Source: Thioalkalivibrio sp. K90mix (lineage in GTDB: Bacteria; Pseudomonadota; Gammaproteobacteria; Ectothiorhodospirales; Ectothiorhodospiraceae). From it: a DNA stretch of 64,000 nt. The stretch covers positions 861,501 through 925,500 of the forward strand of contig NC_013889.1 in assembly GCF_000025545.1 (NCBI RefSeq), in the 5' to 3' direction. The notes under the pieces are model-generated. The model did not search any database. It worked only from the letters and a program-made list of their open reading frames with translations, and was not told the DNA's origin. A program made the translations under genes and the position numbers. The stretch's first letter is position 1, and every line of letters begins with the position of its first letter. Positions 26,291-36,929 of the stretch are shown one piece after another.

Positions 26291-26785
26291 ATGAAACTGA
26301 CGACCAAAGGACGCTACGCCGTCACCGCCATGCTGGACGTGGCGATGCACACCGAGAACAGCCCGGTATCGCTGGCCGAGGTGGCGCGACGCCAGAAACT
26401 GTCATTGTCCTATCTGGAGCAGCTGTTTTCCAGGCTGCGTCGGCAAGGCCTGGTGAACAGCAGTCGCGGCCCGGGTGGCGGCTATGCGCTGAGTCGGGAG
26501 CCCGAGGGTATCTCGGTGGCCGATATCATTGTCGCGGTGGACGAGCCGGTGGATGTCACGCGCTGCGGCGGCAAGGCTAACTGCAATTCCGAGTCACGCT
26601 GTCTGACGCACGACCTGTGGACGGATCTCAGCCAGCAGCTCTACGACTTTCTCAGCAGTCGGACGCTGGCGGACGTGCTGGAACGGCATCAGGCGCAGAT
26701 GGCACAGGACGGCGTGAAGAAAGTGGTCATGCACGGCGACGCCCTCAAGGGCGGTGCAACGAAATCGAGCAATGCGACCGCCTGA
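26291..26785 (+). CDS. iscR: Fe-S cluster-sensing transcriptional regulator IscR
   Basis: Rrf2-family regulator that binds a [2Fe-2S] cluster and represses the isc operon when clusters are plentiful. The 164-residue sequence has the winged helix [20 protein letters not shown] with [19 protein letters not shown] and GPGGGYAL, and the cluster ligands C92, C98, C104 and H107 in the spacing of the E. coli protein. It heads the isc operon; 27 bases separate it from iscS. A matching operator lies upstream. Confidence 0.97.
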   Translation: MKLTTKGRYAVTAMLDVAMHTENSPVSLAEVARRQKLSLSYLEQLFSRLRRQGLVNSSRGPGGGYALSREPEGISVADIIVAVDEPVDVTRCGGKANCNSESRCLTHDLWTDLSQQLYDFLSSRTLADVLERHQAQMAQDGVKKVVMHGDALKGGATKSSNATA

Positions 26786-26812
26786 GGCGGTCGCGAAAGG
26801 AGTGAACACGAA

Positions 26813-28036
26813 ATGAGTGACCTGAAACTGCCCATCTACCTGGACTACTCCGCGACCACGCCGGTCGACGAGCGTGTGGCCGAGAAGATGACGGGCTGCC
26901 TGACCAAGGACGGCCTGTTTGGCAACCCGGCTTCGCGCAGCCACAGCTTCGGCTGGGGTGCGGAAAAGGCTGTGGAGAATGCCCGCGAACAGGTTGCCGC
27001 GCTGGTTGGCGCCGACCCGAAGGAGATCATCTGGACCTCCGGCGCCACCGAGTCCGACAACCTGGCGATCAAGGGTGCCGCGCATTTCTACCAGCGCAAG
27101 GGCAAGCACATCATCACGGTCAAGACCGAACACAAGGCCGTGCTGGATACCGCACGCCAGCTGGAGCGCGAAGGCTTCGAGGTCACCTACCTGGGCGTGA
27201 AGGACAACGGCCTGGTGGACATGGATGAGCTGCGGGATGCAATCCGCGATGACACGATTGTCGTCTCCGTGATGCACGTGAACAACGAGATCGGCGTCAT
27301 CCAGGACATCGAGGCAATCGGCAACCTGTGCCGCGAGCGCGGAATCGTGTTCCACGTGGACGCCGCTCAGTCCGCTGGCAAGGTTGCGCTCGATCTGTCC
27401 AAACTCCCGGTCGACCTGATGAGCTTTTCCGCGCACAAGGTCTACGGCCCGAAGGGTATCGGCGCGCTGTATGTGCGCCGCAAGCCGCGGGTGCGCATTG
27501 AGGCGCAGATGCACGGCGGTGGTCACGAGCGCGGCATGCGTTCCGGCACCCTGGCGACTCATCAGATCGTCGGCATGGGCGAGGCCTTCCGCGTCGCCGG
27601 CGAGGAAATGGGCACCGAACTCGAGCGCATCCGCATGCTGCGCGACCGTCTGTGGGCGGGCCTCGATGGTATGGAAGAGGTCTACCTGAACGGCGACGCC
27701 GAGCAGCGGGTCGCACACAACCTGAACGTCTCGTTCAACTTCGTCGAGGGCGAGAGCCTGATCATGGCGCTGCGTGACATCGCCGTGTCCTCCGGTTCCG
27801 CCTGTACCTCGGCGAGCCTCGAGCCGTCCTACGTGCTGCGCGCGCTGGGCCGTGACGACGAGCTGGCGCACAGCTCGATCCGCTTCTCCATCGGTCGCTA
27901 CACGACCGTCGAGGAGGTCGACCATACAGTCGAGATCGTGCGCGCCGCAGTGGCCAAGCTGCGCGAGCTCTCCCCGCTGTGGGAGATGTACCAGGACGGC
28001 ATCGATCTGAGCACCGTCGAGTGGGCGGCCCACTAG
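26813..28036 (+). CDS. iscS: Cysteine desulfurase IscS
   Basis: Pyridoxal-phosphate enzyme that removes sulfur from cysteine and passes it as a persulfide to IscU, ThiI, TusA and others. The 407-residue protein has the class V aminotransferase pattern: [14 protein letters not shown] at the start, [13 protein letters not shown], the cofactor lysine in [14 protein letters not shown] and the mobile-loop cysteine in [17 protein letters not shown]. The C-terminus ends in [16 protein letters not shown], typical of group I IscS. AAAGGAG precedes the ATG at 26813. Confidence 0.97.
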   Translation: MSDLKLPIYLDYSATTPVDERVAEKMTGCLTKDGLFGNPASRSHSFGWGAEKAVENAREQVAALVGADPKEIIWTSGATESDNLAIKGAAHFYQRKGKHIITVKTEHKAVLDTARQLEREGFEVTYLGVKDNGLVDMDELRDAIRDDTIVVSVMHVNNEIGVIQDIEAIGNLCRERGIVFHVDAAQSAGKVALDLSKLPVDLMSFSAHKVYGPKGIGALYVRRKPRVRIEAQMHGGGHERGMRSGTLATHQIVGMGEAFRVAGEEMGTELERIRMLRDRLWAGLDGMEEVYLNGDAEQRVAHNLNVSFNFVEGESLIMALRDIAVSSGSACTSASLEPSYVLRALGRDDELAHSSIRFSIGRYTTVEEVDHTVEIVRAAVAKLRELSPLWEMYQDGIDLSTVEWAAH

Positions 28037-28091
28037 GCCACCGGCTCGGCACCACGAACGCAAACGCGTACTACGCAACAGGAGAACGGTC

Positions 28092-28493
28092 ATGGCTTAC
28101 AGTGACAAGGTTCTGGACCACTACGAAAATCCGCGCAACGTCGGCAGCTTCGACAAGAACGACGAGTCCGTCGGCACCGGCATGGTCGGCGCCCCGGCCT
28201 GCGGCGACGTGATGAAGCTGCAGATCAAGGTCAACGACGACGGCGTGATCGAAGACGCCAAGTTCAAGACCTACGGCTGTGGCTCGGCCATCGCCTCCAG
28301 CTCGCTGCTCACCGAGTGGGTGCGTGGCAAGACCCTGGAAGAGGCGAGCCAGATCAAGAACACGCAGATCGCCGAAGAACTGGCCCTGCCGCCGGTGAAG
28401 ATCCACTGCTCCGTGCTGGCCGAGGACGCGATCAAGGCGGCCATCTCCAACTACCAGGAGCGGCATGGTCAGAACGAGCAGAAGACCGCCTGA
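28092..28493 (+). CDS. iscU: Fe-S cluster assembly scaffold IscU
   Basis: Scaffold on which [2Fe-2S] clusters are built from IscS-derived sulfur. The 133-residue protein has the three cluster cysteines in [24 protein letters not shown] and [15 protein letters not shown], plus the LPPVK motif recognised by HscA just before the last cysteine. AGGAGAAC lies at 28080-28086 before the ATG. The gene is 55 bases after iscS and is followed seven bases later by iscA. Confidence 0.97.
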   Translation: MAYSDKVLDHYENPRNVGSFDKNDESVGTGMVGAPACGDVMKLQIKVNDDGVIEDAKFKTYGCGSAIASSSLLTEWVRGKTLEEASQIKNTQIAEELALPPVKIHCSVLAEDAIKAAISNYQERHGQNEQKTA

Positions 28494-28500
28494 GGTGCCT

Positions 28501-28824
28501 ATGGCGATTACACTCACCGAACCGGCGGCCGAGCGCATCCAGAGCTTTCTTGCCCAACGGGGCAAGGGCTTGGGCGTGCGCCTCGGGGTCAGGACGACCG
28601 GCTGCTCGGGCATGGCCTATGTGGTCGAGTTCGCGGACGATATCGAAGACACTGACACGGTGTTCGAGGATCGTGGCGTGAAGCTCGTGGTCAACCCGAA
28701 ATCGCTGGTCTATCTGGATGGCACCGAGCTGGACTTTGGCAAGGAAGGCCTGAACGAGGGTTTCAAGTTCAACAACCCGAACGAGAAGGCCCGGTGTGGC
28801 TGTGGTGAAAGCTTCAGCATCTGA
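28501..28824 (+). CDS. iscA: A-type Fe-S carrier protein IscA
   Basis: A 107-residue carrier that receives clusters from IscU and passes them to apo-proteins. The cysteine triad is present: one in [14 protein letters not shown] and C-G-C in the C-terminal [11 protein letters not shown]. Length and order match IscA rather than ErpA or SufA, as does the position between iscU and hscB. The ATG at 28501 is used; an earlier GTG frame would overlap the iscU end. Confidence 0.95.
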   Translation: MAITLTEPAAERIQSFLAQRGKGLGVRLGVRTTGCSGMAYVVEFADDIEDTDTVFEDRGVKLVVNPKSLVYLDGTELDFGKEGLNEGFKFNNPNEKARCGCGESFSI

Positions 28825-28945
28825 GTGATGCTCGCATCCGGGGTGGTGCATGGTGGTTGCCTGGCAACCACTGTCCCACCCCGTTTTGCGTTGGGTGCCC
28901 GCCGCCCCCGTTGCCAGTCTCTCGTTGCGAGGACAGCAGGACGTC

Positions 28946-29470
28946 ATGACCGATCCCTTCGAGCAGTTCGACTTGCCGGTCGCCTTCGAAATCGACCGTC
29001 AGCAGCTGGCCGAGCGCTTCAAGCGCCTGCAGGCGGAGCTGCATCCCGACCGCTTTGTCCGCCAGGGCGACCAGGCGCGGCGCATGGCCGCAGCCATGGC
29101 GGCAGATGTCAACGAGGCCTATGCCATCCTCGACGATGACTACCGCCGTGCGGTGGCATTGCTGGAGCGTGCGGGTGTCACGTTCGATCCCGAACGCGAT
29201 ACCAGCCAGAACATCGAGTTCATCGAGGCCCAGATCGAGTGGCGTGAACGCCTGGAGGAGGCCGAATCCGCCGGCGACCGCGAGGAACTGGACGCGGTGG
29301 GCATGGAGCTGGAAAAGGCCCGCGATGAAGCGCGCTCGAAGGTCGCCGAGGCCCTGGCCGATCCGGCATCGCCCGGGGCACAAGCCAAGGATCGCGTGCT
29401 GGAACTGCGCTTTTTCGACCGCCTGCTGACCGAGCTGAAACGAACCCGACAGAACCTGGCGCGCGGCTAG
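28946..29470 (+). CDS. hscB: Co-chaperone HscB (J-domain protein)
   Basis: J-domain partner of HscA that delivers IscU. The 174-residue protein has FEQFDLPVAFEIDRQQLAERF followed by the HPD motif in LHPDRFV and DVNEAYAILDDDYRRA, then a three-helix C-terminal domain that binds IscU (from about residue 95). The start at 28946 has AGGAC about nine bases upstream; the open frame before it is non-coding leader. The 121-base gap after iscA contains a small inverted repeat (GGGGTGG...CCACCCC near 28841-28880) that may adjust downstream expression. Confidence 0.94.
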   Translation: MTDPFEQFDLPVAFEIDRQQLAERFKRLQAELHPDRFVRQGDQARRMAAAMAADVNEAYAILDDDYRRAVALLERAGVTFDPERDTSQNIEFIEAQIEWRERLEEAESAGDREELDAVGMELEKARDEARSKVAEALADPASPGAQAKDRVLELRFFDRLLTELKRTRQNLARG

Positions 29471-29509
29471 TCCATAACCAGCCGCGGCCTCCAAAGGAGC
29501 CGATTTTCC

Positions 29510-31393
29510 ATGGCGTTACTGCAGATCACCGAACCCGGAGCCGACTCCGCCCCGCACCGGCGGCACCTGGCGGCCGGGATCGACCTGGGCACCACGCATT
29601 CGCTGGTCGCCACCGTGCGCAGTGGCGTGGCCGACACCCTGCCGGACGAGCAGGGCCGCCATATCCTGCCTTCGGTCGTGCACTACGGTGCGGATGCGGT
29701 CAGCGTCGGGTACGAGGCGGCCGAGCATGCGGCGGATGATCCGCACAACACCATTGCCTCGGTCAAGCGCCTGATCGGCCGGGGCGCGGCGGATGTGGCC
29801 ACGCTGTCCGGCGAGTTGCCATTTCGGCTGAAGACCGGGGACTCCAGCGTTCCGCGGATCGAGACGGCCGCCGGGGACAAGACGGCGGTTGAGGTATCGG
29901 CCGACATCCTCAATACCCTGCGCGAACGTGCCGAAGCGACACTCGGTGACGAGCTGGAGGGCGTGGTCATTACCGTGCCCGCGTACTTCGATGACCCCCA
30001 GCGCCAGGCCACGCGCGATGCAGCGCAACTGGCGGGCCTGAACGTCCTGCGCCTGATCAGCGAGCCGACCGCCGCAGCGGTCGCCTACGGGCTGGACCAG
30101 GCCGAAGAGAGCACCATTGCGGTCTATGACCTCGGTGGCGGGACCTTCGATATCTCCATCCTGCAGCTGCGCCGCGGGGTGTTCGAGGTGCTGGCGACCG
30201 GGGGCGATTCGGCTCTCGGCGGCGACGACATTGACCGTGCAATTGCGGACTGGCTGCTGAATCAGGCCGGGATGACCGGCGAAACCGACCCGCAGCGTCT
30301 GCGCCGCGTGCTGTTGTCCGCACGCAAGGCCAAGGAGGCCTTGACCGATGCCGACAGCACCCGGGTCGAGGTCGTGCGCGCCAATGGTTCGAGCTTCACC
30401 GCGGATCTCGACCGCGCGACACTGGTGGACTTGGCCAAGCCCCTGCTGGAGCGCACTATGACGGCCTGCCAGCAGGTGCTGGAGGATGCCGATCTCGCGC
30501 CCGATGCCATCGACGAGGTCGTGCTGGTCGGGGGCTCCACGCGCATGCCGGCGGTTCGTGAGGCGGTGGAGCAGTTCTTTGGTCGTGCGCCGCATGCAGG
30601 GATCGACCCCGATCGCGTGGTCGCCATCGGGGCGGCCCAGCAGGCGGACATCCTGGCGGGCAACAAGCCGGATACCGAGCTCCTGCTGCTGGACGTGATC
30701 CCGCTGTCGCTGGGTCTGGAGACGATGGGCGGGCTGGTCGAGTTCATCATCCCCCGCAACACCACGATCCCGGCCACCCGCGCGCAGGACTTCACCACCT
30801 TCAAGGACGGCCAGACCGCGATGTCGCTGCACGTGGTGCAGGGCGAGCGCGATGTGGTCGATGCCAACCGCTCGCTGGCGCGTTTCACCCTGTCCGGTAT
30901 CCCGCCGATGGTCGCCGGGGCCGCGCGCATCCGCGTGACCTTCCAGGTCGATGCCGATGGGCTGCTGAACGTGACCGCACGCGAGCAGACCCAGGGCGTG
31001 GAGGCGCATATCGAGGTCAAGCCGAGCTACGGCCTGACCGACAGCGAGATCGAGCAGATGCTGCGCGATTCCGCCTCCTCCGCGCGCGAGGACATGGAGG
31101 CGCGGCGCCTGCGCGAGGAGCAGGTCGAGGCGGACCGCGTGCTGGAGGCACTGGATGCCGCGCTGGAGACGGACGGCGATCGTTACCTCGAGGCCGAGGA
31201 GCGCCGGACCATCGAACAGGCGCGCGACGCCCTGCGCGCCGAACGCGAGAAGGGTGCCGATCCCGACGCCATCGAGGCTGCGCGCAAGCGCGTGGAGCAG
31301 GCCTCCGAGGCCTTTGTCGCGCGGCGCATGAATGACAGCATCCGGCGCGCGCTCGCCGGACACAACGTTAGCGAATACGACGCAGGGAACTGA
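29510..31393 (+). CDS. hscA: Fe-S protein maturation chaperone HscA (Hsp70 family)
   Basis: Specialised Hsp70 that uses ATP to drive cluster release from IscU. The 627-residue protein has the actin-like ATPase domain ([47 protein letters not shown]) and a substrate-binding domain beginning [14 protein letters not shown], the Hsp70 hinge region. The lid is shorter and more acidic than in DnaK, as usual for HscA. GGAGCC lies upstream of the ATG at 29510. The fdx start is four bases after its stop. Confidence 0.97.
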   Translation: MALLQITEPGADSAPHRRHLAAGIDLGTTHSLVATVRSGVADTLPDEQGRHILPSVVHYGADAVSVGYEAAEHAADDPHNTIASVKRLIGRGAADVATLSGELPFRLKTGDSSVPRIETAAGDKTAVEVSADILNTLRERAEATLGDELEGVVITVPAYFDDPQRQATRDAAQLAGLNVLRLISEPTAAAVAYGLDQAEESTIAVYDLGGGTFDISILQLRRGVFEVLATGGDSALGGDDIDRAIADWLLNQAGMTGETDPQRLRRVLLSARKAKEALTDADSTRVEVVRANGSSFTADLDRATLVDLAKPLLERTMTACQQVLEDADLAPDAIDEVVLVGGSTRMPAVREAVEQFFGRAPHAGIDPDRVVAIGAAQQADILAGNKPDTELLLLDVIPLSLGLETMGGLVEFIIPRNTTIPATRAQDFTTFKDGQTAMSLHVVQGERDVVDANRSLARFTLSGIPPMVAGAARIRVTFQVDADGLLNVTAREQTQGVEAHIEVKPSYGLTDSEIEQMLRDSASSAREDMEARRLREEQVEADRVLEALDAALETDGDRYLEAEERRTIEQARDALRAEREKGADPDAIEAARKRVEQASEAFVARRMNDSIRRALAGHNVSEYDAGN

Positions 31394-31397
31394 CCAT

Positions 31398-31736
31398 ATG
31401 CCCCAGGTAATCTTTCTGCCCCACGAGGAAATCTGCCCGGAGGGGGCCTCCATCGAGGCTGAGCCGGGTGTCAGCATCTGCGATCTCGCGCTGAAGAACG
31501 GGATCGAGATCGAACATGCCTGCGAGAAGTCCTGCGCCTGCACGACCTGCCACGTCTACGTGCGCGAGGGCTTCGACAGCCTCGAGGAGCCGACCGAGGA
31601 CGAGGAAGACATGCTCGACAAGGCCTGGGGGCTGGAACCGGATTCCCGGCTCTCCTGTCAGGCGATCGTGGCCGATAACGATCTCGTGGTCGAACTGCCG
31701 AAGTACACGATCAACCAGGTCTCCGAGAACCACTGA
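31398..31736 (+). CDS. fdx: ISC-type [2Fe-2S] ferredoxin Fdx
   Basis: A 112-residue adrenodoxin-like ferredoxin that supplies electrons for cluster assembly. Cluster ligands are seen as C-x5-C-x2-C in ACEKSCACTTCHVYV with the fourth cysteine in RLSCQAIV; the protein is acidic in the EEPTEDEEDMLD stretch that docks IscS. Length agrees with the family (111-113). It starts four bases after hscA and is followed ten bases later by iscX. Confidence 0.96.
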   Translation: MPQVIFLPHEEICPEGASIEAEPGVSICDLALKNGIEIEHACEKSCACTTCHVYVREGFDSLEEPTEDEEDMLDKAWGLEPDSRLSCQAIVADNDLVVELPKYTINQVSENH

Positions 31737-31746
31737 GGACAGCACG

Positions 31747-31950
31747 ATGAAATGGACCGATACGCAGGAAATCGCGATCCAGCTGGCGGATGAACACCCG
31801 GACGTGGACCCGCGCAACGTCAACTTCATGGACCTGCGACAGTGGGTCATGGAGCTGCCGGAGTTCGACGATGACCCGAACCGTTCCGGCGAGCGCATCC
31901 TCGAGGCGATCCAGCTCGCCTGGATGGAAGAGGCCGACGTCGACGACTGA
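31747..31950 (+). CDS. iscX: IscX (YfhJ), IscS-binding acidic protein
   Basis: A 67-residue acidic protein that binds IscS and modulates cluster formation, possibly as an iron-dependent adaptor. The sequence MKWTDTQEIAIQLADEHPDVDP and the LRQWVMELPEF-DDP-RSGERILEAIQLAWMEE pattern are characteristic. It is the last gene of the isc operon and is convergent with an Atm1-type ABC exporter, with only one base between the stops. Confidence 0.95.
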   Translation: MKWTDTQEIAIQLADEHPDVDPRNVNFMDLRQWVMELPEFDDDPNRSGERILEAIQLAWMEEADVDD

Positions 31951-31951
31951 G

Positions 31952-33763
31952 TTACCCGTCGCCTTCGAGGGTGTGCTCGGCCTCTTCCTGCTGATGGTGC
32001 CATAGGCGCGCATAGGCGCCACCCTTTGCCAGCAGCTCGCGATGCGTGCCGCGCTCGACCACCCGGCCGTGCTCCATCACCACGATCTGTTCGGCGTCCA
32101 TCACAGTGGACAGCCGATGGGCAATGACCAGCGTGGTCCGGCGCACCGAGATCTCGTTCAGCGCCCGCAGGATCGCCTTCTCCGATCCTGAATCCAGCGA
32201 CGAAGTCGCCTCGTCGAAGACCAGGATCGGTGGATCCTTCAGCAGCATGCGGGCGATCGCGATCCGCTGTTTTTCCCCGCCGGAGACCTTCAGCCCCCGT
32301 TCCCCCACAATCGTATCCAGCCCGTCCGGCAGCTGCGCGATGAAGTCGTCGAGGTGGGCGAGGCGCACCGCGCGGCGAATGGCTTGCTCGTCCGCGCCTG
32401 GCTGGCCGTAGGCGACGTTGTAGCGGATGCTGTCGTTGAACAGCACGGTATCCTGCGGCACCACGCCGATGGCGCGGCGCAGGCTGGCCTGCGTGACCTC
32501 GCGTATATCCTGACCGTCAATGGTGATGCGCCCGCCGTCCACGTCGTAGAACCGAAACAGCAACCGCGCCAGAGTGGATTTGCCGGCCCCGCTGGGGCCG
32601 ACCACGGCCAGCTTGTGCCCGGCCGGGATCTCCAGCGAGACGTCGTCGAGGATGCGCCGGTTGCCGTGGTAGCCGAAATCCACATGTTCGAAGCGCACCG
32701 TGCCCGCCCGGACTTCGAGATCGGGGGCATCCGGGCGGTCCTCCACCTGCACGGGCTTTTCCAGCAGGCCGAACAAACGCTCGATGTTGGCCAGCGACTG
32801 GCGGATCTCGCGATAGACGAAGCCGAGGAAGTTCAGCGGCATGAACAGCTGAATCATGTAGGCATTGACCATCACCAGATCCCCCAGTGACATCTCGCCG
32901 GCAGCCACCTGACGCGTGGCCAGCAGCATGATCACGGTGATCGCGGCGGCGATGATCAGCGCCTGTCCGGAGTTCAGCAGCACGAGCGTGAGGACGTTCT
33001 TGGTGCGTGCCTGTTCCCAGGCCGCGAGCCCGCGGTCGTAGCGTTCGGCCTCGAAGGACTCGTTGCCGAAGTACTTGACGGTTTCGTAGTTCAGCAGGCT
33101 GTCGATCGCGCGGGTGTTGGACTCGTTGTCGCGCAGGTTGGCCTCGCGCACGAAGCGCGTGCGCCATTCGGTGATCCAGATCGAGAAGGCGATGTAGACC
33201 GCGACGGCCACCAGCACCGTGACCATGAACACCGGCCCCACGGCGATCAGCAGGATCACCGCGACCAGCGCGATCTCGATCAGGGTCGGCAGGATGTTGA
33301 ATACGGTAAAGCGCAGCAGGAAGCTCATGCCGCTGGTGCCGCGCTCGATGTCGCGCGCCAGGCCGCCGGTCTCGCGAGCCAGATGAAAACCCAGTTCCAG
33401 CCGGTGCAGGTGCTGGAAGACGCGCAGCGAGGCGCGGCGCATCGCGCGTTCCGCCACGCGCACGAAGACTGCGTCGCGCAGCTCGCCGAACAGCGTGCTG
33501 CCAAAGCGCAATAGCCCGTAGCCGATCACCAGGGCCACCGGTACGGCGACCAGTGCCTCGGTACCGGCGTCCTCGAAGTGCTCGACGATGTATTTCAGCG
33601 CCAGCGGGATCGCGACCGTGGCCAGCTTGGCCAGCCCCATCAGCACGAGCGCCAGGATCAGCCGCCCGCGAAACTCCGCCAGATAGGGGAGCAGGCTCTT
33701 GAGGATGCGCCAGTTCACCGCCCCGGGGGTTGGGGCGTCCGGATGGCTCGCGTGGCCGCGCAT
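31952..33763 (-). CDS. Atm1/HMT1-type ABC exporter (fused permease-ATPase)
   Basis: A 603-residue half-transporter with about six membrane helices (residues 25-330) followed by an ATPase domain. Seen in order: Walker A GPSGAGKST, signature VSGGEKQRIA, Walker B ILVFDEATSSLD and the H-loop VIAHRLSTV. The permease part (LNYETVKYFGNESFEAERYD, YREIRQSLANIERLF) matches the ABCB7/Atm1 group, which exports glutathione-linked sulfur or metal compounds. Facing the isc operon, it fits a link to Fe-S or metal homeostasis. Its ATG follows the upstream GGDEF gene stop with no base between, so the two are coupled. Confidence 0.9.
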   Translation of the reverse strand: MRGHASHPDAPTPGAVNWRILKSLLPYLAEFRGRLILALVLMGLAKLATVAIPLALKYIVEHFEDAGTEALVAVPVALVIGYGLLRFGSTLFGELRDAVFVRVAERAMRRASLRVFQHLHRLELGFHLARETGGLARDIERGTSGMSFLLRFTVFNILPTLIEIALVAVILLIAVGPVFMVTVLVAVAVYIAFSIWITEWRTRFVREANLRDNESNTRAIDSLLNYETVKYFGNESFEAERYDRGLAAWEQARTKNVLTLVLLNSGQALIIAAAITVIMLLATRQVAAGEMSLGDLVMVNAYMIQLFMPLNFLGFVYREIRQSLANIERLFGLLEKPVQVEDRPDAPDLEVRAGTVRFEHVDFGYHGNRRILDDVSLEIPAGHKLAVVGPSGAGKSTLARLLFRFYDVDGGRITIDGQDIREVTQASLRRAIGVVPQDTVLFNDSIRYNVAYGQPGADEQAIRRAVRLAHLDDFIAQLPDGLDTIVGERGLKVSGGEKQRIAIARMLLKDPPILVFDEATSSLDSGSEKAILRALNEISVRRTTLVIAHRLSTVMDAEQIVVMEHGRVVERGTHRELLAKGGAYARLWHHQQEEAEHTLEGDG

Positions 33764-34762
33764 TCAGGCGTGCTCGACACAGTTGCGGCTGGCGCGTTTG
33801 GCCGCGTAGAGCGCCCGGTCGGCGCGCGCGATCAGGCCCTCGGCCGTATCGCCCGGTTCGAGGGCGGCGACGCCGAAGCTCGCGGTGAGCGGCGGATCGG
33901 TCCCGAAATCGTGCTGCTCGATCGACTGGCGCAGGGTCTCGGCGAGGCTGGAAGCTTGTCCGGCGGTGGTATGGGGACAGAGGATCAGAAATTCCTCGCC
34001 ACCCCATCGCGCCGCCGTATCCGTCTCGCGAAGACGTTCATGCAGCAGTTGTCCAACAGCCCGTAGTACGTGATCACCTTGCGCGTGGCCCTGGTGGTCG
34101 TTAATGGCCTTGAAGTGATCGAGATCCACCATGATGGTGGCCAGCGGGCTCGATTGCCGCCGTGCGCGTTCAAGTTCGTCCTCAAGGGCGTGGTTTCCCT
34201 TCATTCGGTTGTGCAGCCCTGTGAGGGGATCCGTGGTCGCCAGGTGTTCCAGGTGTCGCTGGACGTTTTCCAGGTCCTGCGTGCGGTCGCGGACCATGCG
34301 TTCCAGTACCTGTGCGCGGTCCTCCAGTTCCTTGATGGGATAGGGCTCGCCTTCACCGTGGATGGTGGTCGGGAACGACCCATGCAGGTGAGCCAGGCGC
34401 CAGGCGCTGCCTTCCCGCCGAAAGACCAGCGTGCCACGCAGGTGATGGAGGTGAACGGACTGGTCGTGAATGCGGGTCTTCATGTCAAAGGCGATCATCG
34501 CGAGTGCGACGTCCGGGTGCGGAAAAGTGATGTGTTCCCGATGAATCGCATAGTCGAATGGTTCCGGGGCCTGCTCGATGTCGCGCCGGACGATTCGCAC
34601 GACGTCCTCGGGGGAGAATGCGGCCTCGTCGACCCCGGTGCCAAAACCGCAGACTTCGGCTGAATGGAGCGCCAGTAGCCTGTCAGTATCACGGCGGCGC
34701 AACCAGGTATCGAGGTAGTCGCGCACCGCGGCGTGCACCTGCTCGTGGGCTGGGTCGGGCAT
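33764..34762 (-). CDS. Diguanylate cyclase with an N-terminal SnoaL/NTF2-like domain
   Basis: A 332-residue cytosolic protein. The N-terminal about 145 residues look like an NTF2/SnoaL-type cone fold (VRDYLDTWLRRRDTDRLLALHS, LRGTLVFRREGSAWRLAHLHGSF), a short coiled coil follows (about 150-178), and a GGDEF domain ends the protein with LTGLHNRM, MVDLDHFKAINDHQGHAQGD and the active-site variant WGGEEF. It should make cyclic di-GMP; the NTF2-like domain may sense a small ligand. No allosteric RxxD site just upstream of GGEEF was found. It directly precedes the Atm1-type exporter. The start at 34762 is the ATG nearest the first domain. Confidence 0.85.
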   Translation of the reverse strand: MPDPAHEQVHAAVRDYLDTWLRRRDTDRLLALHSAEVCGFGTGVDEAAFSPEDVVRIVRRDIEQAPEPFDYAIHREHITFPHPDVALAMIAFDMKTRIHDQSVHLHHLRGTLVFRREGSAWRLAHLHGSFPTTIHGEGEPYPIKELEDRAQVLERMVRDRTQDLENVQRHLEHLATTDPLTGLHNRMKGNHALEDELERARRQSSPLATIMVDLDHFKAINDHQGHAQGDHVLRAVGQLLHERLRETDTAARWGGEEFLILCPHTTAGQASSLAETLRQSIEQHDFGTDPPLTASFGVAALEPGDTAEGLIARADRALYAAKRASRNCVEHA

Positions 34763-34970
34763 GGGTTCGGGTCCTGCGGTGGGGAGGCGATTGGCGGGTG
34801 ACGCTCGGCATCCTGCGAGGTGGACGATTGTAATGAATCTACACGCCCGTGCGAGAACGTGACCAGCGTTCGGCGAATTGTCCTTCTCGGTGTGGCTTGC
34901 CCGGTGCCAGGCTTGCAGGCTCCGGGGGGTTTCGGCAGGCTGCGTTATGCATTGAACCTTGGAGTTACCC

Positions 34971-36851
34971 TTGGAACCGACACGTCTCGCCGCCGGGCAC
35001 GCGCAGGGAAGCGCACCGGCCACCGCGCCGCTGGACATCCTGCGCGAGACCTTCGGCTATTCCGATTTTCGCGGCCAGCAGCAGGCGGTCATCGAGCATG
35101 TGACCGCCGGCGGCGATGCCGTAGTGCTGATGCCCACCGGCGGCGGCAAGTCGCTGTGCTACCAGATTCCGGCGCTTGCACGGCCGGGCTGTGCGGTCGT
35201 GATCTCCCCGCTGATTGCGCTGATGCAGGACCAGGTGGCGGCCTTGCGCCAGAACGGGGTGGCCGCGGCCAGCCTGGATTCTGGTCAGAACGCCGAGACC
35301 GCGCGCGGCGTGCTGGCCGCACTCCATGCGGGCGAGCTGGATCTCCTGTACCTGTCCCCGGAACGGCTGTTTGCCTCGGGCATGCTGGAGCGTCTGCAGG
35401 GGATCGAGCTGGCCCTGTTCGCGATCGACGAGGCGCACTGCGTTTCCCAGTGGGGCCACGACTTCCGGCCGGAATACGGCCAGCTCGCGGTGCTGGCCGA
35501 ACACTTCCCGGATGTCCCGCGCATGGCGCTGACCGCCACGGCCGACGGGCCGACCCGCCAGGAGATCCGCGAACGGCTGCGACTGGAACAGGCCCGCGCG
35601 TTCATCAGTTCGTTTGACCGTCCCAATATCCGCTATCGCGTGGCCCAGGCCGATGGCGGGCGCGGGGGTGCCCCGCGCGACCGCCTGCTGCGCTTTATCC
35701 GCGAGGAGCACGCGGGCGAGGCGGGCATCGTCTATTGCCTGTCGCGCAAGAAGGTCGACGCGGTAGCCGAGTGGCTGGCGGAGCAGGGGGTTCCCGCGCT
35801 GCCTTACCACGCGGGCCTTTCTGCTCGGACGCGCGCGGAGAACCAGACCCGCTTCCTGCGTGAGGAAGGCGTGGTCATGGTGGCCACGATCGCGTTCGGC
35901 ATGGGGATCGACAAGCCCAATGTTCGGTTTGTCGCGCATATGAACCTGCCCAAGAGCCTGGAGGGCTACTACCAGGAGACCGGGCGCGCGGGGCGCGACG
36001 GGCTGCCGGCCAATGCCTGGATGGTCTACGGCCTGCAGGACGTGGTTACGCTGCGGCAGATGCTGGAGGGCTCTCAGGCCGGCCCGGAGCGCCAGCGCAT
36101 CGAGCAGCAGAAACTGGACGCGATGCTCGGGTTTTGCGAGATCACGAGCTGCCGCCGTCAGGCCCTCCTGGCGTACTTCGACGAACACATGCCGGAACCC
36201 TGCGGGACCTGCGACAACTGCACGGATCCGCCCGCGACCTGGGATGCCAGTGTGCCGGTGCAGAAGCTTCTGTCCTGCATCTACCGCACCGGTGAGCGTT
36301 TCGGGGCCGGGCATGTGATCGATGTGCTACGAGGTTCGTCGAGCGAGCGCCTGCAGCGGCTGGGGCACGATCGGCTCAGCACCTACGGCATCGGCGCGGA
36401 ACTGGACAAGATGCAGTGGCGTGGGGTGGTGCGCCAGTTGCTGGCCCGAGGCCTGCTGCGGCTGGACGACGAGGGCCATGGAGGGCTCAAACTGGATCCC
36501 TCCTGCCGCGGCGTATTGCGCGGGGAGGAATCCATCCATCTGCGCGAGGAACAGGCGCGCCCGTCACGCACAGCCCGGCCGGCGCGGCGGGATACCGCCC
36601 GCAGTGTGTCGGCCATGGACCCGGAGGACCGGGGTCTTTGGGAGCGCCTGCGAGCCCTGCGCACCGATCTGGCGCGCGAGCAGGGTGTGCCGCCGTATGT
36701 GATTTTCTCCGACGCGACTTTGCTGGAAATGGTCGCCAGCGCCCCGCGTACGCCGGAAGAGATGGCGGGGATTACCGGGGTGGGGCAGCACAAGCTCGAG
36801 CGCTACGGGGATGCCTTTATTCGGGCCATCGAGGGGCATTTCGGGCTATAG
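34971..36851 (+). CDS. recQ: ATP-dependent DNA helicase RecQ
   Basis: 3'-5' helicase in recombination and replication repair. The 626-residue protein has motif 0 and Walker A ([25 protein letters not shown]), [17 protein letters not shown], the helicase C block with [14 protein letters not shown] and [15 protein letters not shown], a zinc-binding RQC part (CRRQALL...CGTCDNC), and a C-terminal HRDC domain ([26 protein letters not shown]). A TTG at 34971 with GGAG six bases upstream is preferred; another TTG at 34959 is in frame. It is divergent from the GGDEF gene. Confidence 0.95.
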   Translation: MEPTRLAAGHAQGSAPATAPLDILRETFGYSDFRGQQQAVIEHVTAGGDAVVLMPTGGGKSLCYQIPALARPGCAVVISPLIALMQDQVAALRQNGVAAASLDSGQNAETARGVLAALHAGELDLLYLSPERLFASGMLERLQGIELALFAIDEAHCVSQWGHDFRPEYGQLAVLAEHFPDVPRMALTATADGPTRQEIRERLRLEQARAFISSFDRPNIRYRVAQADGGRGGAPRDRLLRFIREEHAGEAGIVYCLSRKKVDAVAEWLAEQGVPALPYHAGLSARTRAENQTRFLREEGVVMVATIAFGMGIDKPNVRFVAHMNLPKSLEGYYQETGRAGRDGLPANAWMVYGLQDVVTLRQMLEGSQAGPERQRIEQQKLDAMLGFCEITSCRRQALLAYFDEHMPEPCGTCDNCTDPPATWDASVPVQKLLSCIYRTGERFGAGHVIDVLRGSSSERLQRLGHDRLSTYGIGAELDKMQWRGVVRQLLARGLLRLDDEGHGGLKLDPSCRGVLRGEESIHLREEQARPSRTARPARRDTARSVSAMDPEDRGLWERLRALRTDLAREQGVPPYVIFSDATLLEMVASAPRTPEEMAGITGVGQHKLERYGDAFIRAIEGHFGL

Positions 36852-36929
36852 TGGTGCAAACGCGACGGGGTCTGTCCCATCAAGCAGGGAAAGGCCCGAT
36901 AACAAGACGACAACAGCCGGGGAGACCGC

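Noticed and set aside
29516-31543. 675-codon minus-strand frame opposite hscA
   Set aside because: It is an antisense shadow typical of GC-rich DNA; hscA is a complete, conserved gene.
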